From positions 620,001 through 684,000 of the forward strand of contig NZ_CP050022.2 in assembly GCF_011602485.2 (NCBI RefSeq): 64,000 nt of DNA, in the 5' to 3' direction. Below, one piece after another: positions 35,766 to 45,744 of the stretch (position 1 is the stretch's first letter; each line of letters starts with the position of its first letter). A program made the position numbers and the translations under genes. This DNA comes from Bradyrhizobium sp. 1(2017). Its GTDB lineage: Bacteria > Pseudomonadota > Alphaproteobacteria > Rhizobiales > Xanthobacteraceae. Under the pieces are notes generated by a model. It was not told the DNA's origin and did no database searches. It saw nothing but the letters and a program-made list of their open reading frames with translations.

Positions 35766-36614
35766 ATGGCCCAAATTCCGCAAACCCCGCCCGCCCTGTT
35801 CGATCGCGCCTTGCTGCACGCACGGCAGCGGCGTGCGGAGGTGCAGGGGGCCGCGACGTTCCTGCTCGATCGTGTCGGCGAGGACATGTCGGACCGGCTG
35901 GCGGCAGTGATGCGGGAATTTCACGCGCCGGCTGATCTCTGGACACCCGGTGAGGGGCTTGCTGCGTTGCGTACGCGGCTCCCGTCGATCGAACGGATCG
36001 CGCCCGACGCGGCGGGTGCGGAAAAACTGCCCTTCGCACCCGATAGCCTCGATCTCGTCGTCTCGGCGCTGGCGCTGCAATTCGTCAACGATCTGCCGGG
36101 CGTGCTCGCGCAAATCCGCCGCGCGCTGAGGCCTGATGGCCTGCTGCTCGCCGCGATGATCGGCGGCGACAGCCTGACCGAGCTGCGCCAGGCCTTTGCC
36201 GCGGCTGAGGCCGAATGCGAGGGTGGCGTTTCGCCGCGCGTCGCACCGTTCGCCGATCTCAGGGACATCGGCGCGCTGTTGCAGCGGGCGGGCTTCGCGC
36301 TGCCGGTCACCGATGTCGATCGTGTCGTGGTGCGCTATGGCAATGCCTTCGCGCTGATGCAGGATCTCCGCCGCATGGGCGCTGCCAATGTGCTGATCGA
36401 GCGCCGGCGTGCGCCGACGCGTCGCGCGACCCTGTTGCGCATGGCCGAGATCTACACCGAACGCTTTGCCGATGCCGACGGCCGCATCCGCGCCACCTTC
36501 GACATCATCTGGCTGTCCGGCTGGGCGCCGCATGCGAGCCAGCAGCAGCCGCTCAAGCCGGGGTCGGCGAAAGCGAGCCTGGCCGAGGCGGTGAAGAAGG
36601 CGGGGGAGAGTTAA
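35766..36614 (+). CDS. SAM-dependent methyltransferase, BioC/NDUFAF5-like
   Basis: 282 residues. Resembles NDUFAF5/C8-type methyltransferases: AEKLPFAPDSLDLVVSALALQFVNDLPG is the recognisable block, and a later helix region holds RRATLLRMAEIYTERFADADGRI. Motif I is poorly conserved. In mitochondria the homologue works in complex I assembly; a bacterial role is uncertain. Confidence 0.82.
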   Translation: MAQIPQTPPALFDRALLHARQRRAEVQGAATFLLDRVGEDMSDRLAAVMREFHAPADLWTPGEGLAALRTRLPSIERIAPDAAGAEKLPFAPDSLDLVVSALALQFVNDLPGVLAQIRRALRPDGLLLAAMIGGDSLTELRQAFAAAEAECEGGVSPRVAPFADLRDIGALLQRAGFALPVTDVDRVVVRYGNAFALMQDLRRMGAANVLIERRRAPTRRATLLRMAEIYTERFADADGRIRATFDIIWLSGWAPHASQQQPLKPGSAKASLAEAVKKAGES

Positions 36615-36620
36615 TTCGAG

Positions 36621-36653
36621 ATTCCGGGTTCGCGCTCTTGCGCGCCCCGGAAT
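36621..36653. terminator. Hairpin between convergent methyltransferase and mutT
   Basis: ATTCCGGG-TTCGCG...GCGCGCC-CCGGAAT (36621-36653), a REP-like palindrome in a 57-bp convergent gap. Probably a bidirectional terminator. Confidence 0.5.
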
Positions 36654-36671
36654 GACGATGCAAGGGCATCG

Positions 36672-37082
36672 TCACATCAGCAGATCGATCAGATGCGGGA
36701 TCAGCGGAATGTCCGCGGGCGGCATCGGATAGTCGCGCAGCTTGTTGGCGCGGACCCAGGCCAAGGCCTGGCCTTCGCGTGGCGTGACCTGCCCTTCCCA
36801 GCGCCGGCAGATGTAGAGCGGCATCAACAGATGGAAGGTCTCGTAGCCGTAGCTCGCAAATGTCAGCGGCGCGAGGCACGGCTCGGCGACGGTAATACCG
36901 AGCTCCTCGTGAAGCTCGCGGATCAGGCTCTGTTCGGGCCGCTCGCCCGGCTCGAGCTTGCCGCCGGGGAATTCCCAGAGCCCCGCCAGGGCCTTGCCTT
37001 CGGGGCGCTGCGCGATCAGGACGCGCTTGTCGGCGTCGACCAGCGCGCAGGCAACCACCAAGGTCAGTTTGAGATCGGCCAT
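36672..37082 (-). CDS. mutT: 8-oxo-dGTP diphosphatase (MutT, Nudix)
   Basis: 136 residues with a complete Nudix box (GGKLEPGERPEQSL followed by IRELHEELGI). It removes 8-oxo-dGTP and prevents transversions. ATG 37082 lies 10 bp after the argJ stop; argJ-mutT are usually adjacent in alphaproteobacteria. Confidence 0.92.
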   Translation of the reverse strand: MADLKLTLVVACALVDADKRVLIAQRPEGKALAGLWEFPGGKLEPGERPEQSLIRELHEELGITVAEPCLAPLTFASYGYETFHLLMPLYICRRWEGQVTPREGQALAWVRANKLRDYPMPPADIPLIPHLIDLLM

Positions 37083-37092
37083 CGGCGTCCGC

Positions 37093-38334
37093 TCAAGACC
37101 TGTAATCCCCGTTGATCGCGACATATTCCTTGGTGAGGTCGCAGGTCATGACGCGGTCGCGGCCCTTGCCGAGACCGAGCGAGACCAGAATCGCGATCTC
37201 CGGCGCCTTCATCGCTTCCGACACCTGGGCTTCGTCGTAGGACGGATCGCGCGCGCCGCTCCTGGCGACGCGGATGCCGTTGAAGGAGATCGACAGCTTG
37301 TCGCGGTCGGCCGGCTCGCCGGCCTTGCCGACCGCCATCACCACGCGGCCCCAATTGGCGTCCTCGCCGGCGATCGCGGTCTTCACCAGCGGCGAATTCG
37401 CGATCGACATCGCGATCTTGCGCGCGGAGGCCTTGGTCTTGGCGCCCTCGACGGTGATCTCGACCAGCTTGCGCGCGCCTTCGCCGTCGCGGGCCACCTG
37501 CTCGGCGAGATTGGCGAGCACCTGGTTGAACGCCTTGACGAAGGCCTTCAGGCGCGGGTCGCTGGCGCGGCTGATCCTGGGCGCGCCGTGCTCGGCCGCA
37601 GCCCCCGTCGCGAAGGCCAGCAGCGTGTCGGAGGTCGAGGTGTCGCCGTCGATCGTCACGGCGTTGAACGTGTCCTCGACGCCGCTCTTGAGCAGGGCCT
37701 GCAGCGCGGCGGGCGCGATCGGCGCGTCGGTGAAGATGAAGGACAGCATCGTAGCCATATCGGGCGCGATCATGCCGGCACCCTTGGCCATGCCGTTGAT
37801 GGTGACCTTGGCCTTGCCGAGCTTGACGGTGGCGGTCGCGACCTTCGGGAAGGTGTCGGTGGTCATGATTGCCTTGGCCGCGGTCAGATAATCGCCGGGC
37901 TCGGCGGTTTCGGCGAGACGGCCGAGCACGCCGTCGAACTTGGTTGCGTCCAGCGGCTCGCCGATCACGCCGGTCGAGGCCAGGAAGATCTCGCTTTCGC
38001 TGCAGCCGACCGCCTTGGCTGCAATCTTCGCGGTCAGCGCCGTCGATGCCCGGCCGGTCTTGCCGGTGAAGGCGTTGGCGTTGCCGGAATTGACGACGAG
38101 CGCGCGGGCCTTGCCGCCCTTCAGCTTGGCACGGCACCATTCGACCGGTGCCGAGGGGCATTTCGACCGCGTGAACACGCCGGCGACCGCGGTGCCCTTG
38201 TCCATCACCGCCAGCAGCACGTCGGTGCGGTTCTTGTAGCGAATGCCGGCCTCGGCCGTCGCCAGGCGGATGCCCGCGATCACGGGCATGTCGGGAACGG
38301 TTTTCGGGGCGAGCGGGGAGACGGAGGAGGACAT
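37093..38334 (-). CDS. argJ: Bifunctional ornithine acetyltransferase / N-acetylglutamate synthase
   Basis: 413 residues. The autocleavage motif [14 protein letters not shown] gives cleavage between Ala194 and Thr195, and Thr195 becomes the nucleophile. Arginine biosynthesis (recycling acetyl from N-acetylornithine to glutamate). It sits 103 bp after a parvulin gene and upstream of mutT on the same strand. Confidence 0.96.
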   Translation of the reverse strand: MSSSVSPLAPKTVPDMPVIAGIRLATAEAGIRYKNRTDVLLAVMDKGTAVAGVFTRSKCPSAPVEWCRAKLKGGKARALVVNSGNANAFTGKTGRASTALTAKIAAKAVGCSESEIFLASTGVIGEPLDATKFDGVLGRLAETAEPGDYLTAAKAIMTTDTFPKVATATVKLGKAKVTINGMAKGAGMIAPDMATMLSFIFTDAPIAPAALQALLKSGVEDTFNAVTIDGDTSTSDTLLAFATGAAAEHGAPRISRASDPRLKAFVKAFNQVLANLAEQVARDGEGARKLVEITVEGAKTKASARKIAMSIANSPLVKTAIAGEDANWGRVVMAVGKAGEPADRDKLSISFNGIRVARSGARDPSYDEAQVSEAMKAPEIAILVSLGLGKGRDRVMTCDLTKEYVAINGDYRS

Positions 38335-38370
38335 CGCGGGGGGCGCCTTGGTGGGGTCTGGATATGCAGA

Positions 38371-38391
38371 TGGCCGGGGGATGCCCGGCCA
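38371..38391 (-). terminator. Hairpin between parvulin and argJ genes
   Basis: TGGCCGGG-GGATG-CCCGGCCA (38371-38391). No T-run, so it is a weak terminator or mRNA stabiliser at the end of the parvulin gene. Confidence 0.4.
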
Positions 38392-38437
38392 TTGCGACGT
38401 TAGATACTATTGGCGTCCGTGAAGTGACAGCGAATTC

Positions 38438-39352
38438 TTACTTCTTCGCCGGCGGCGCCATCTTGCTGTCGGAAGGCTTGGCCGCGTCGGCCGGCTTGGC
38501 GTCCGCCGCCGGCTGGTCCAGCCGCTCGACCTTGGCCTCGGCGCGCAGCTTGGCGACGTAGTCGGCCTGGGCCTTGCGGGTCACGTATTGCTCGATCTGG
38601 GCCTTGACCTGCTCGAAGTCCGGCGCCTTGCGGTTGCGCTTTTCCTCGACCTTGATGATGTGCCAGCCGAACTGCGACTTCACGGGATCGGAGATCTTGC
38701 CCGGCTCCAGCGAGAAGGCCACGGCCGAGAATTCCGGCACCATCTGTTCCTTGGTGAAGAAGCCGAGGTCGCCGCCGTCGGCCGAGCCCGGATCCTTGGA
38801 CTTCTTCTTGGCGAGTTCGGCGAAATCGGCACCCTTGTCGAGCTCGGCCTTCACCGCCTTGGCCTCGTCCTCGGTCTCGACCAGGATGTGGCGGGCGCGC
38901 ACCTCCTGCTCGCCGGTGATCTGCTTGGAGGCCTCCTCATAGACCTTCTTCATGGCGTCGGGGGTGGTGGCGGCCTTGCCCTCGTTCGCGAGCAGGCTGT
39001 CCATCAGGAGGCGATTGCGGGCGAACGCCAGGCGCTTCTTGAACTCCTCGCTGTCGGCGATCTTCTTGTCCTCGGCGGCCTTGCCGACGATCTTCATGTC
39101 GATCAGGAACGACAGGACGTTCTCGTCCTTGGTCGCCGGGTCCATCTGGGCGAGGCTCGGTCCGAGCTCCTCCTCGGCCATGGTGACGTCGCTTTTCTTG
39201 ATTTCCGCGCCATTGACCTTCGCCAGCACCGGATCGTCGGCGGCCCGCAGCGGCCCGGCGAACGCCAGGGACAGCGCCAAGGCGAGGCAGCCAGCCAGGG
39301 CGGACGCATGGCGGAAACGCTGGCCGGTGGTTACCGGGAACGAGGTGGTCAT
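38438..39352 (-). CDS. Periplasmic peptidylprolyl isomerase (parvulin/SurA-type)
   Basis: 304 residues. Signal peptide (ALAGCLALALSLAFAGPLRA), SurA-like N-terminal helices, then a PpiC parvulin domain (about 150-250; RARHILVETEDEA...FGWHIIKVEEK). The C-terminus is Ala/Asp/Lys-rich. It likely helps fold exported proteins and, from the head-to-head position with secA, serves the same export pathway. Confidence 0.9.
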   Translation of the reverse strand: MTTSFPVTTGQRFRHASALAGCLALALSLAFAGPLRAADDPVLAKVNGAEIKKSDVTMAEEELGPSLAQMDPATKDENVLSFLIDMKIVGKAAEDKKIADSEEFKKRLAFARNRLLMDSLLANEGKAATTPDAMKKVYEEASKQITGEQEVRARHILVETEDEAKAVKAELDKGADFAELAKKKSKDPGSADGGDLGFFTKEQMVPEFSAVAFSLEPGKISDPVKSQFGWHIIKVEEKRNRKAPDFEQVKAQIEQYVTRKAQADYVAKLRAEAKVERLDQPAADAKPADAAKPSDSKMAPPAKK

Positions 39353-39699
39353 GGAAAATCCTTATGTTGAAGCCGGGGGCTGCTCAAGCGGGCGGACACT
39401 CGCCCAATCAAGGGGGCTTGGCAACGCGAAAAGTCTGTCAAAATGATGAATTAGCCGCAATGCGGCCGCCGTTGACAAGGCTAGGGGCCGGCCATATCTC
39501 TGCCCGGTCGCGTCCATGGCGATGGCGTTTATTTTGCTGCGTTTTTGGCCGTTGAACCCAGACTTGCTCAATTCCCACCCATATGGCGGACGACCCCCGC
39601 GGGCCGAGGGCGCCATCGGCGTCACGGTGAGTTGAATAAGCAGGCGGGTGACAACTTCTTGGCTGCAACGCGGTTAAATCGCGAACACAGGAATTAGGC
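39353..39699. promoter_or_regulatory. parvulin-secA divergent intergenic region
   Basis: This 347-bp gap has no supported gene. It holds a candidate secA promoter: TTGACA (39472-39477), a 17-bp spacer, then TATCTC (39495-39500), leaving a roughly 190-nt leader before ATG 39700. AGGA precedes that ATG. A secM-like arrest peptide is not seen. Confidence 0.45.
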
Positions 39700-42540
39700 A
39701 TGATCGGCGCGCTCGCCCGCAAGTTTTTCGGCTCCGCCAACGACCGGCGGGTGAAGGGATATCAGTCCCGCGTCAACGCGATCAACGCGCTGGAGGCAGA
39801 GGTCTCGAAGCTCTCCGACGAGGCGCTCAAGGCCCGCACGGCGGAATTCAAGGAGCAGCTCGCCGAGGGCAAGACGCTCGACGACCTCCTGGTGCCCGCC
39901 TTTGCCACGGTGCGAGAGGCCGCCAAGCGCACGCTCGGCCAGCGCCATTTCGACGTCCAGCTGATCGGCGGCATTGTGCTGCACGAGGGCGACATCGCCG
40001 AGATGAAGACCGGCGAAGGCAAGACGCTGGTGGCAACGCTGGCGGTCTACCTCAATGCGCTCGCCGGCAAGGGCGTCCACGTCGTCACCGTCAACGACTA
40101 CCTCGCCCGCCGCGACTCCGGCTGGATGGGCCAGATCTACAGTTTCCTCGGCCTGACCACCGGCGTGATCGTGCATGGCCTCGACGACGCAGAGCGCAAG
40201 GCGGCCTATGCCTGCGACATCACCTATGGCACCAACAACGAATACGGCTTCGACTATCTGCGCGACAACATGAAGTACCGGCTCGAGGACATGGTCCAGC
40301 GGCCGCACTTCTATGCCATCGTCGACGAAGTCGACTCCATCCTGATCGACGAAGCGCGCACGCCGCTGATCATCTCCGGCCCGCTCGACGACCGCTCCGA
40401 CTTCTACAACACCATCGACGGCTTCCTGCCCAAGCTCGACAAGACCGACTACGAGGTCGACGAGAAGCAGCGCACGGTGACGCTGACCGAAGGCGGCATG
40501 GAGAAGATCGAGACCCTGCTCCGCGATGCCGGCCAGCTCAAGGGCGAGTCGCTCTACGACGTCGAGAACGTCTCGGTCGTGCACCACATCAATCAGGCGC
40601 TGCGCGCCCACACGCTGTTTACGCGCGACAAGGACTACATCGTCCGCGACAACGAGGTCGTCATCATCGACGAGTTCACCGGCCGCATGATGGCCGGCCG
40701 GCGCTATTCCGAAGGCCTGCACCAGGCGCTGGAGGCCAAGGAGCACGTTCAGGTCCAGCCCGAGAACCAGACGCTGGCCTCGATCACCTTCCAGAACTAT
40801 TTCCGCATGTACGAAAAGCTCGCCGGCATGACCGGCACGGCGCTGACGGAAGCGGACGAACTGTTCGACATCTACAAGCTCGAGGTCGTGGAAATCCCGA
40901 CCAATCTGTCGGTCGCCCGTCTGGACGAGGACGATGAGGTCTACCGCACCCAGAACGAGAAGTACGCCGCGATCCTCGCCGAGATCGAGCGCGCCAATGC
41001 GCGGCTGCAGCCGGTGCTGGTCGGCACGGCCTCGATCGAAAAATCGGAAGTGATCGCCGAATATCTCAAGAAGCACGGCTATCGGCAGATCGATTTCGGC
41101 AACGAGAATTCGATGCAGAAGCTGTACGCCGCCGCCCGCGCCGGCAAGCCGGCAAAACTGTTCGCGGTGCTGAACGCACGCTTCCACGAGCAGGAAGCCT
41201 ATATCGTCGCCGAAGCCGGCGTCCCCGGCGCGATCACGATCGCGACCAACATGGCCGGCCGCGGCACCGACATCAAGCTCGGCGGCTCGCTGGAGATGCG
41301 CATCCAGCAGGAGACCGCAGGCATCGAGGACGAGGCCGAGAAGGCCAAGAGGATCGAGCAGATCAAGGCCGACATCGCCCATTTCCGCGACATCGTGCTG
41401 AAGGCCGAGGAGACCGTCGAGGTCGAGCCGGCGAAGGGCTCCAAGCCCGCCAAGACCGTGAAGAAGCCCGGCGGACTCTACATCATCGGCTCCGAGCGGC
41501 ATGAATCCCGCCGCATCGACAACCAGCTGCGCGGCCGGTCCGGCCGTCAGGGCGACCCCGGCCGCTCGAAATTCTTCCTGTCGCTCGAAGACGATTTGAT
41601 GCGCATCTTCGGCTCGGACCGTCTCGACAGCATGCTCCAGCGTCTCGGCCTGCAAGAGGGCGAGGCCATCATCCATCCCTGGATCAACAAGGCGCTCGAG
41701 AAGGCACAGCAGAAGGTCGAGGCGCGCAACTTCGACATCCGCAAGAACCTCTTGAAGTTCGACAACGTCCAGAACGACCAGCGCAAGGTGATCTTCGACC
41801 AGCGCGTCGACCTGATGAAGGACGAGAGCGTCGCCGAGACCGTCACCGACATGCGCCACGCCTTCATCGACGATCTCGTCGCCAAGCACGTGCCCGAGCA
41901 TGCCTATGCCGAGCAGTGGGACGTCGCCGGGCTGAAGGACGAATTGAAGCGCGTGCTCGATCTCGACCTGCCGGTCGACGAGTGGGCCAAGGAAGAAGGC
42001 ATCGCCGACGAGGAGCTGCTGTCGCGCATCGAGACCAAGGCCGACGAGCACATGGCGGCCAAGGTGGCGCAATGGGGCCCCGACGTGATGCGTTACGTCG
42101 AGAAGACCATCCTGCTCCAGACCCTCGACCATCTCTGGCGCGAGCACCTGATCATGCTCGACCATCTGCGCCAGGTCATCGGCCTGCGCGGTTACGGCCA
42201 GCGCGATCCGCTGCAGGAGTACAAGACCGAGGCCTTCAATCTCTTCCAGGAGATGAGCGCTCACTTACGCGAGGCCGTCACGGCGCAGCTGATGCGCGTC
42301 GAGATAGTCCCGCCGGAGCAGGAGGCTCCTGTTCTGCCGGCGATGGAAGCGCACAAGTTCGACCCGAATACCGGCGAGGACGAAATGGCCATCGCCAAGG
42401 TCTCGCTCGGCGCCCAGGCCACTGATGCAGCGTTGCGCGATCCCAAGAACCCGGCCAGCTGGGGCAAGATCGGCCGCAACGAGGACTGCCCGTGCGGCTC
42501 GGGCAAGAAGTACAAGCACTGCCACGGGCGGTACGCTTAG
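39700..42540 (+). CDS. secA: Preprotein translocase ATPase SecA
   Basis: 946 residues. Walker A KTGEGKT (103-109), [15 protein letters not shown]alker B region, preprotein-binding and helical-wing domains, and a C-terminal SEC-C zinc motif ([14 protein letters not shown], from 930) that binds SecB. It drives Sec export. Typical alphaproteobacterial length. Divergent from the parvulin gene. Confidence 0.97.
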   Translation: MIGALARKFFGSANDRRVKGYQSRVNAINALEAEVSKLSDEALKARTAEFKEQLAEGKTLDDLLVPAFATVREAAKRTLGQRHFDVQLIGGIVLHEGDIAEMKTGEGKTLVATLAVYLNALAGKGVHVVTVNDYLARRDSGWMGQIYSFLGLTTGVIVHGLDDAERKAAYACDITYGTNNEYGFDYLRDNMKYRLEDMVQRPHFYAIVDEVDSILIDEARTPLIISGPLDDRSDFYNTIDGFLPKLDKTDYEVDEKQRTVTLTEGGMEKIETLLRDAGQLKGESLYDVENVSVVHHINQALRAHTLFTRDKDYIVRDNEVVIIDEFTGRMMAGRRYSEGLHQALEAKEHVQVQPENQTLASITFQNYFRMYEKLAGMTGTALTEADELFDIYKLEVVEIPTNLSVARLDEDDEVYRTQNEKYAAILAEIERANARLQPVLVGTASIEKSEVIAEYLKKHGYRQIDFGNENSMQKLYAAARAGKPAKLFAVLNARFHEQEAYIVAEAGVPGAITIATNMAGRGTDIKLGGSLEMRIQQETAGIEDEAEKAKRIEQIKADIAHFRDIVLKAEETVEVEPAKGSKPAKTVKKPGGLYIIGSERHESRRIDNQLRGRSGRQGDPGRSKFFLSLEDDLMRIFGSDRLDSMLQRLGLQEGEAIIHPWINKALEKAQQKVEARNFDIRKNLLKFDNVQNDQRKVIFDQRVDLMKDESVAETVTDMRHAFIDDLVAKHVPEHAYAEQWDVAGLKDELKRVLDLDLPVDEWAKEEGIADEELLSRIETKADEHMAAKVAQWGPDVMRYVEKTILLQTLDHLWREHLIMLDHLRQVIGLRGYGQRDPLQEYKTEAFNLFQEMSAHLREAVTAQLMRVEIVPPEQEAPVLPAMEAHKFDPNTGEDEMAIAKVSLGAQATDAALRDPKNPASWGKIGRNEDCPCGSGKKYKHCHGRYA

Positions 42541-43175
42541 CCAGCGCTTCCAACGAGTTAGCTAATTCGACTGTCCAAAACCCCGTCGTCTTTGTCTAAC
42601 ACTTGAAAGCGTCTAACACTTGAAAGCATATCGTCTCGTGTGGTGCTTGCCGAAGTTCAGGGGCACCACGAATCGACGGCGCTCGCGATCGTGAGGGTGG
42701 CAACGTTTACTCCTTCAGAGACGAAAAAGACCGCAAGAACTTCCGCCTCGTCGTGCGAGGGAAAGTCGGGCGCGCGGGACGCGATCCTCAGGTCGGTCGC
42801 AGCCAACAGATTAAATAAACATTTAACAGTCCAGTGCAGCGGCGCTCGGTGGACTGCCGTTCGTCATCGCCGATGGATCAAGGATCGTCACGCTCATCGA
42901 TCGGCTAAAATGCGGCATTGAGAGCAGCCGGGATTGAGCGAACTGGCTTCGGCGAGGAATATACCGTCAACAGCCTTCGCCACTTCCATGCCGTGAAGAC
43001 CAGCACGGCTCGCAGCTGGGCCTTCGGTCAAAGCGCGGGATCGTGTCTCGGAAAACCCGCCGGGTCGACCATCCAATCTTTTGCTGCTCCTTGTGATCTG
43101 GATCACCGCGACAAAGCTCAATTCGTGTTCTGATTGAGATGCAAACACGCGGCCCTCCAAAATGGAGCCAGGACA
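42541..43175. other. 635-bp gene-poor region after secA, with a tandem 17-bp repeat
   Basis: No gene is supported here. GTCTAACACTTGAAAGC occurs twice in tandem (42594-42610, 42611-42627) just after secA. The sequence is more AT-rich around 42800-42830. A short open frame near 42918 contains SLRHF, which vaguely recalls a tyrosine-recombinase motif, but no complete domain exists. It may be degraded inserted DNA. Confidence 0.45.
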
Positions 43176-43580
43176 ATGTCTAAACGTGCGCTTCCAACCG
43201 CCTTTTGTGTTCTTGCCTTCAGTTTCTACGCCTGCGGTTCTGCCCCTGCGAGCCAGGTGGCCGGATGGTGGGGCGGAACGTGGTCGTGCAACATCGACGG
43301 CCGGCCGGCCCGGATGAAATGGGCCGCCGTTGATGACACTCAGACAAGCTGCGACGGCAGCACTTGCACCAGCAGCTCGGGAGCACGCTGGTCGGGCAGC
43401 TTCTCAGATAATGGCTCGCGATGGGTGAAGTTGACAAATCCACGCAGCGGAACGCAGGGCGGCCTGTATTTCAACCATGCCGATGGCAATAGATGGTATT
43501 TGCCCAAACCGGTCAGCAGCAAGTCCGTGGGCTGGACGACATGGAACGGCCAACGCTATCGCCTCGCGTGCTGGCGATGA
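43176..43580 (+). CDS. Small exported protein, DUF6006-like
   Basis: 134 residues. Signal peptide (CVLAFSFYACGSAPASQ), then a compact, Trp/Gly/Ser-rich domain with several cysteines (CNIDGRPARMKWAAVDDTQ; CDGSTC), and a W..GQRYRLACW C-terminus. The family resemblance is from memory and not searched. GGAGCCAGG precedes the ATG. Unknown periplasmic function. Confidence 0.6.
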   Translation: MSKRALPTAFCVLAFSFYACGSAPASQVAGWWGGTWSCNIDGRPARMKWAAVDDTQTSCDGSTCTSSSGARWSGSFSDNGSRWVKLTNPRSGTQGGLYFNHADGNRWYLPKPVSSKSVGWTTWNGQRYRLACWR

Positions 43581-43780
43581 TGCAATCAACGCTGCATGGC
43601 GAGGTAGGTTGAAGAAGCCGTTGCTTCGTACAGCATCTATCGGCCAGAGCGAGCCATTGGTGGACGACGCCAAAGCTGGCGTGACCTGCGCGAGGGCATT
43701 CCGAGAGTTTTCCTCGCCATGCATTGAACGGCAGACGAGCGTGTCCGCTTCGATAAGCGCCACGCTCCAATTCACGAAGC

Positions 43781-44224
43781 CTAATTCGAACTGTCGATCA
43801 AGCTCTCCAAGAGCCGCTTGAGCTCGCTGGTCGGTTTGTCGCCATAGCTCTCCAGGATGTGCTCCTCCTGGTCCACCGCGAGCGAGTTGAGCTTCCTGCT
43901 CAGCACCTTGCCGCGGTCGGAGATGAACATCAGCACCTTGCGGCGGTCATTGGGATCCTGCACGCGGTAGACCAGCGTGTCGGAGACCATGCGGTCGATC
44001 ATCTTGGTCAGCGTCGGATGGTTGAGCAGCACGGCGTCCGCAAGCTCGCCCATCGAATGGCCGTTGCCATCCGACAGCACCTTCAGGATGCGCCATTGCT
44101 CGACCGGCACGCCCTCCTTGCTCAACCTCAGCTCGAGCTGCCGGTTGATCTCGCGGTTGGCTTGCGCGAGCAGGTAGGCCAGGTGTTCGGTGATCGGGGT
44201 GTTTGCTTTCGAGGGTTTTGCCAC
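43781..44224 (-). CDS. MarR-family regulator of the amidase cluster
   Basis: 147 residues from GTG 44224 (a TTG at 44248 would add eight). Winged helix (about 40-105): VPVEQWRILKVLSDG, GELADAVLLNHPTLTKMIDR and the DPNDRRKVLMFIS wing. It is divergent from the AmiC-like gene at 44404, across a gap with palindromic sites, so it is probably the local repressor or activator of amide use. Confidence 0.88.
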   Translation of the reverse strand: MAKPSKANTPITEHLAYLLAQANREINRQLELRLSKEGVPVEQWRILKVLSDGNGHSMGELADAVLLNHPTLTKMIDRMVSDTLVYRVQDPNDRRKVLMFISDRGKVLSRKLNSLAVDQEEHILESYGDKPTSELKRLLESLIDSSN

Positions 44225-44289
44225 GGCTAAGACTTCGTCTTGACCCAAATGAGTGAATGTCTTGCAATCGATGCTGCATCTATATGCAC

Positions 44290-44309
44290 TTCAATTGTTG
44301 AACATTCAA
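44290..44309. promoter_or_regulatory. Candidate MarR operator
   Basis: Two overlapping inverted repeats: TTCAA-TTG-TTGAA (44290-44302) and TTGAA-CA-TTCAA (44298-44309). They lie in the shared promoter region of the MarR gene and the amide cluster, in AT-rich DNA. MarR proteins bind such short palindromes. Confidence 0.5.
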
Positions 44310-44403
44310 TATTTTCAAAATAGGATCATTGCCCAACAAAAGGGCGGAAGCCGCGCCCGCCTGATCAATGTGCTTTCAAGTCTGGTGTCAGACAGGAGTT
44401 GGC

Positions 44404-45588
44404 GTGCACGCGACGGTGAACTTCCCGGCTCACGGCGGCCCGGCGTTGCCGCCGTCCATGCTGTTCAGGAATCTGCCGTCATCGGCGGCTGATGGCGTCT
44501 TGTCGTCCAGGGATAGCGCCGTCTTCAGGCGGCGCGGCACGAACAAGCTTCGGATCGGCTGCTTCATCTGCTGCACCGGCTCGCCAGGCGTCTGGGGCCC
44601 CTGTGCAACCAACAGTGCCAAGCTCGCCGTCGCCGAGATCAACAAGCGCGGCGGCATCCTCGGGCGCGAGCTTGAGCTTTCCATTTACGACGCCGGCGGG
44701 CCGCTGGATGAGGTCTTGCCCCGCGCCGAGCAGGCCATCGCGTTCGACGAGCTCGATCTCATCGTGGGCCTGCACACCAGCGCGGTTCGCGTTGGCCTCC
44801 GCGACGTCACGACGCGTCATCGCATTCCCTACATCTACACGCCCGTCTACGAGGGTGGCGAGCGCACGCCCGGCGTGATGGCGATCGGCGAGACGCCGCG
44901 CTGGCAGAGCCGGCCGTCGATCCACTGGCTCGCCGACGTCAAGAAGGCGCAGCGCTGGTATCTGATCGGCAGCGATTACGTCTGGCCCTGGCAGTCGCAC
45001 CGCGCCGTGAAGAACTACATCAAGGAGACCGGCGGCCACGTCGTCGGCGAGGAGTTCGTTCCGCTCGGCGAGGACAATCACGAGCCGCATCTGGCGCGCA
45101 TCCGCGCCGCGAGGCCGGATGTGGTGCTGATCTCGCTGATCGGCACCGACAGCATCACCTTCAACCGTGCCTTCGGCGAATGCGGTCTCGGCGCCACGAC
45201 GCTGCGGCTTGCCGGGGCCATGGACGAGACCGTGCTGCTCGGCATCGGCGCCGACAACAGCGAGAACATGTACTGCGCGTCCGGCTATTTCTCCTGGATT
45301 GGCTCGCGCGCCAACGACGATTTCCAGATCCGCTATCGCGCGATGTTCGGGCCGAACGCTCCGCCGATCGGCTCGGTTGGCCAGTCCAGCTATGAAGGCC
45401 TGCGCTTCCTCGAAGCTGTCGTGAACAAGGCCGGCTCATTGTCGGTCGCGCCGATGCTCGCGGCGGGCCGCAACATCGTTTATGGCGGCGCCCGCGGCCC
45501 GGTCGTCGTTCGCAACGGTCACGCCCGGATGCCGATGTACCTCGTCGAGGCCGATGGTCTCGACTTCAGGCTGATCAAGCCGGTCTGA
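44404..45588 (+). CDS. AmiC/UrtA-type amide-binding protein without a signal peptide
   Basis: 394 residues. Type I periplasmic-binding fold like AmiC, the cytoplasmic amide sensor of the Pseudomonas amidase operon. There is no Sec or Tat signal: the N-terminus is an unusual Pro/Ser-rich stretch of about 50 residues before LRIGCFICCTG. GTG 44404 has AGGAG (44394-44398) five bases upstream; 44458 is an alternative. No AmiR gene is adjacent; a MarR gene is. Role inferred: intracellular amide sensing. Confidence 0.75.
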   Translation: MHATVNFPAHGGPALPPSMLFRNLPSSAADGVLSSRDSAVFRRRGTNKLRIGCFICCTGSPGVWGPCATNSAKLAVAEINKRGGILGRELELSIYDAGGPLDEVLPRAEQAIAFDELDLIVGLHTSAVRVGLRDVTTRHRIPYIYTPVYEGGERTPGVMAIGETPRWQSRPSIHWLADVKKAQRWYLIGSDYVWPWQSHRAVKNYIKETGGHVVGEEFVPLGEDNHEPHLARIRAARPDVVLISLIGTDSITFNRAFGECGLGATTLRLAGAMDETVLLGIGADNSENMYCASGYFSWIGSRANDDFQIRYRAMFGPNAPPIGSVGQSSYEGLRFLEAVVNKAGSLSVAPMLAAGRNIVYGGARGPVVVRNGHARMPMYLVEADGLDFRLIKPV

Positions 45589-45744
45589 CCCTGGCGCGGC
45601 AATCGGTGCAGGCACCGCTTCAAAATAATACTTGAAAAGGAAAATATTTCCGCTTTGAATGTTTCGGCCGGGCGACGCGCGCTCCTCGCGCGAAACGCGG
45701 CCGCACGCCCAAGGACTGATCCAAGAAAACTTCAGGAGAGCGCC

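Noticed and set aside
42918..43133. Possible tyrosine-recombinase remnant (SLRHF)
   Set aside because: Only a five-residue resemblance; no other catalytic residues or domain length. Kept only as a remark on the gene-poor gap.
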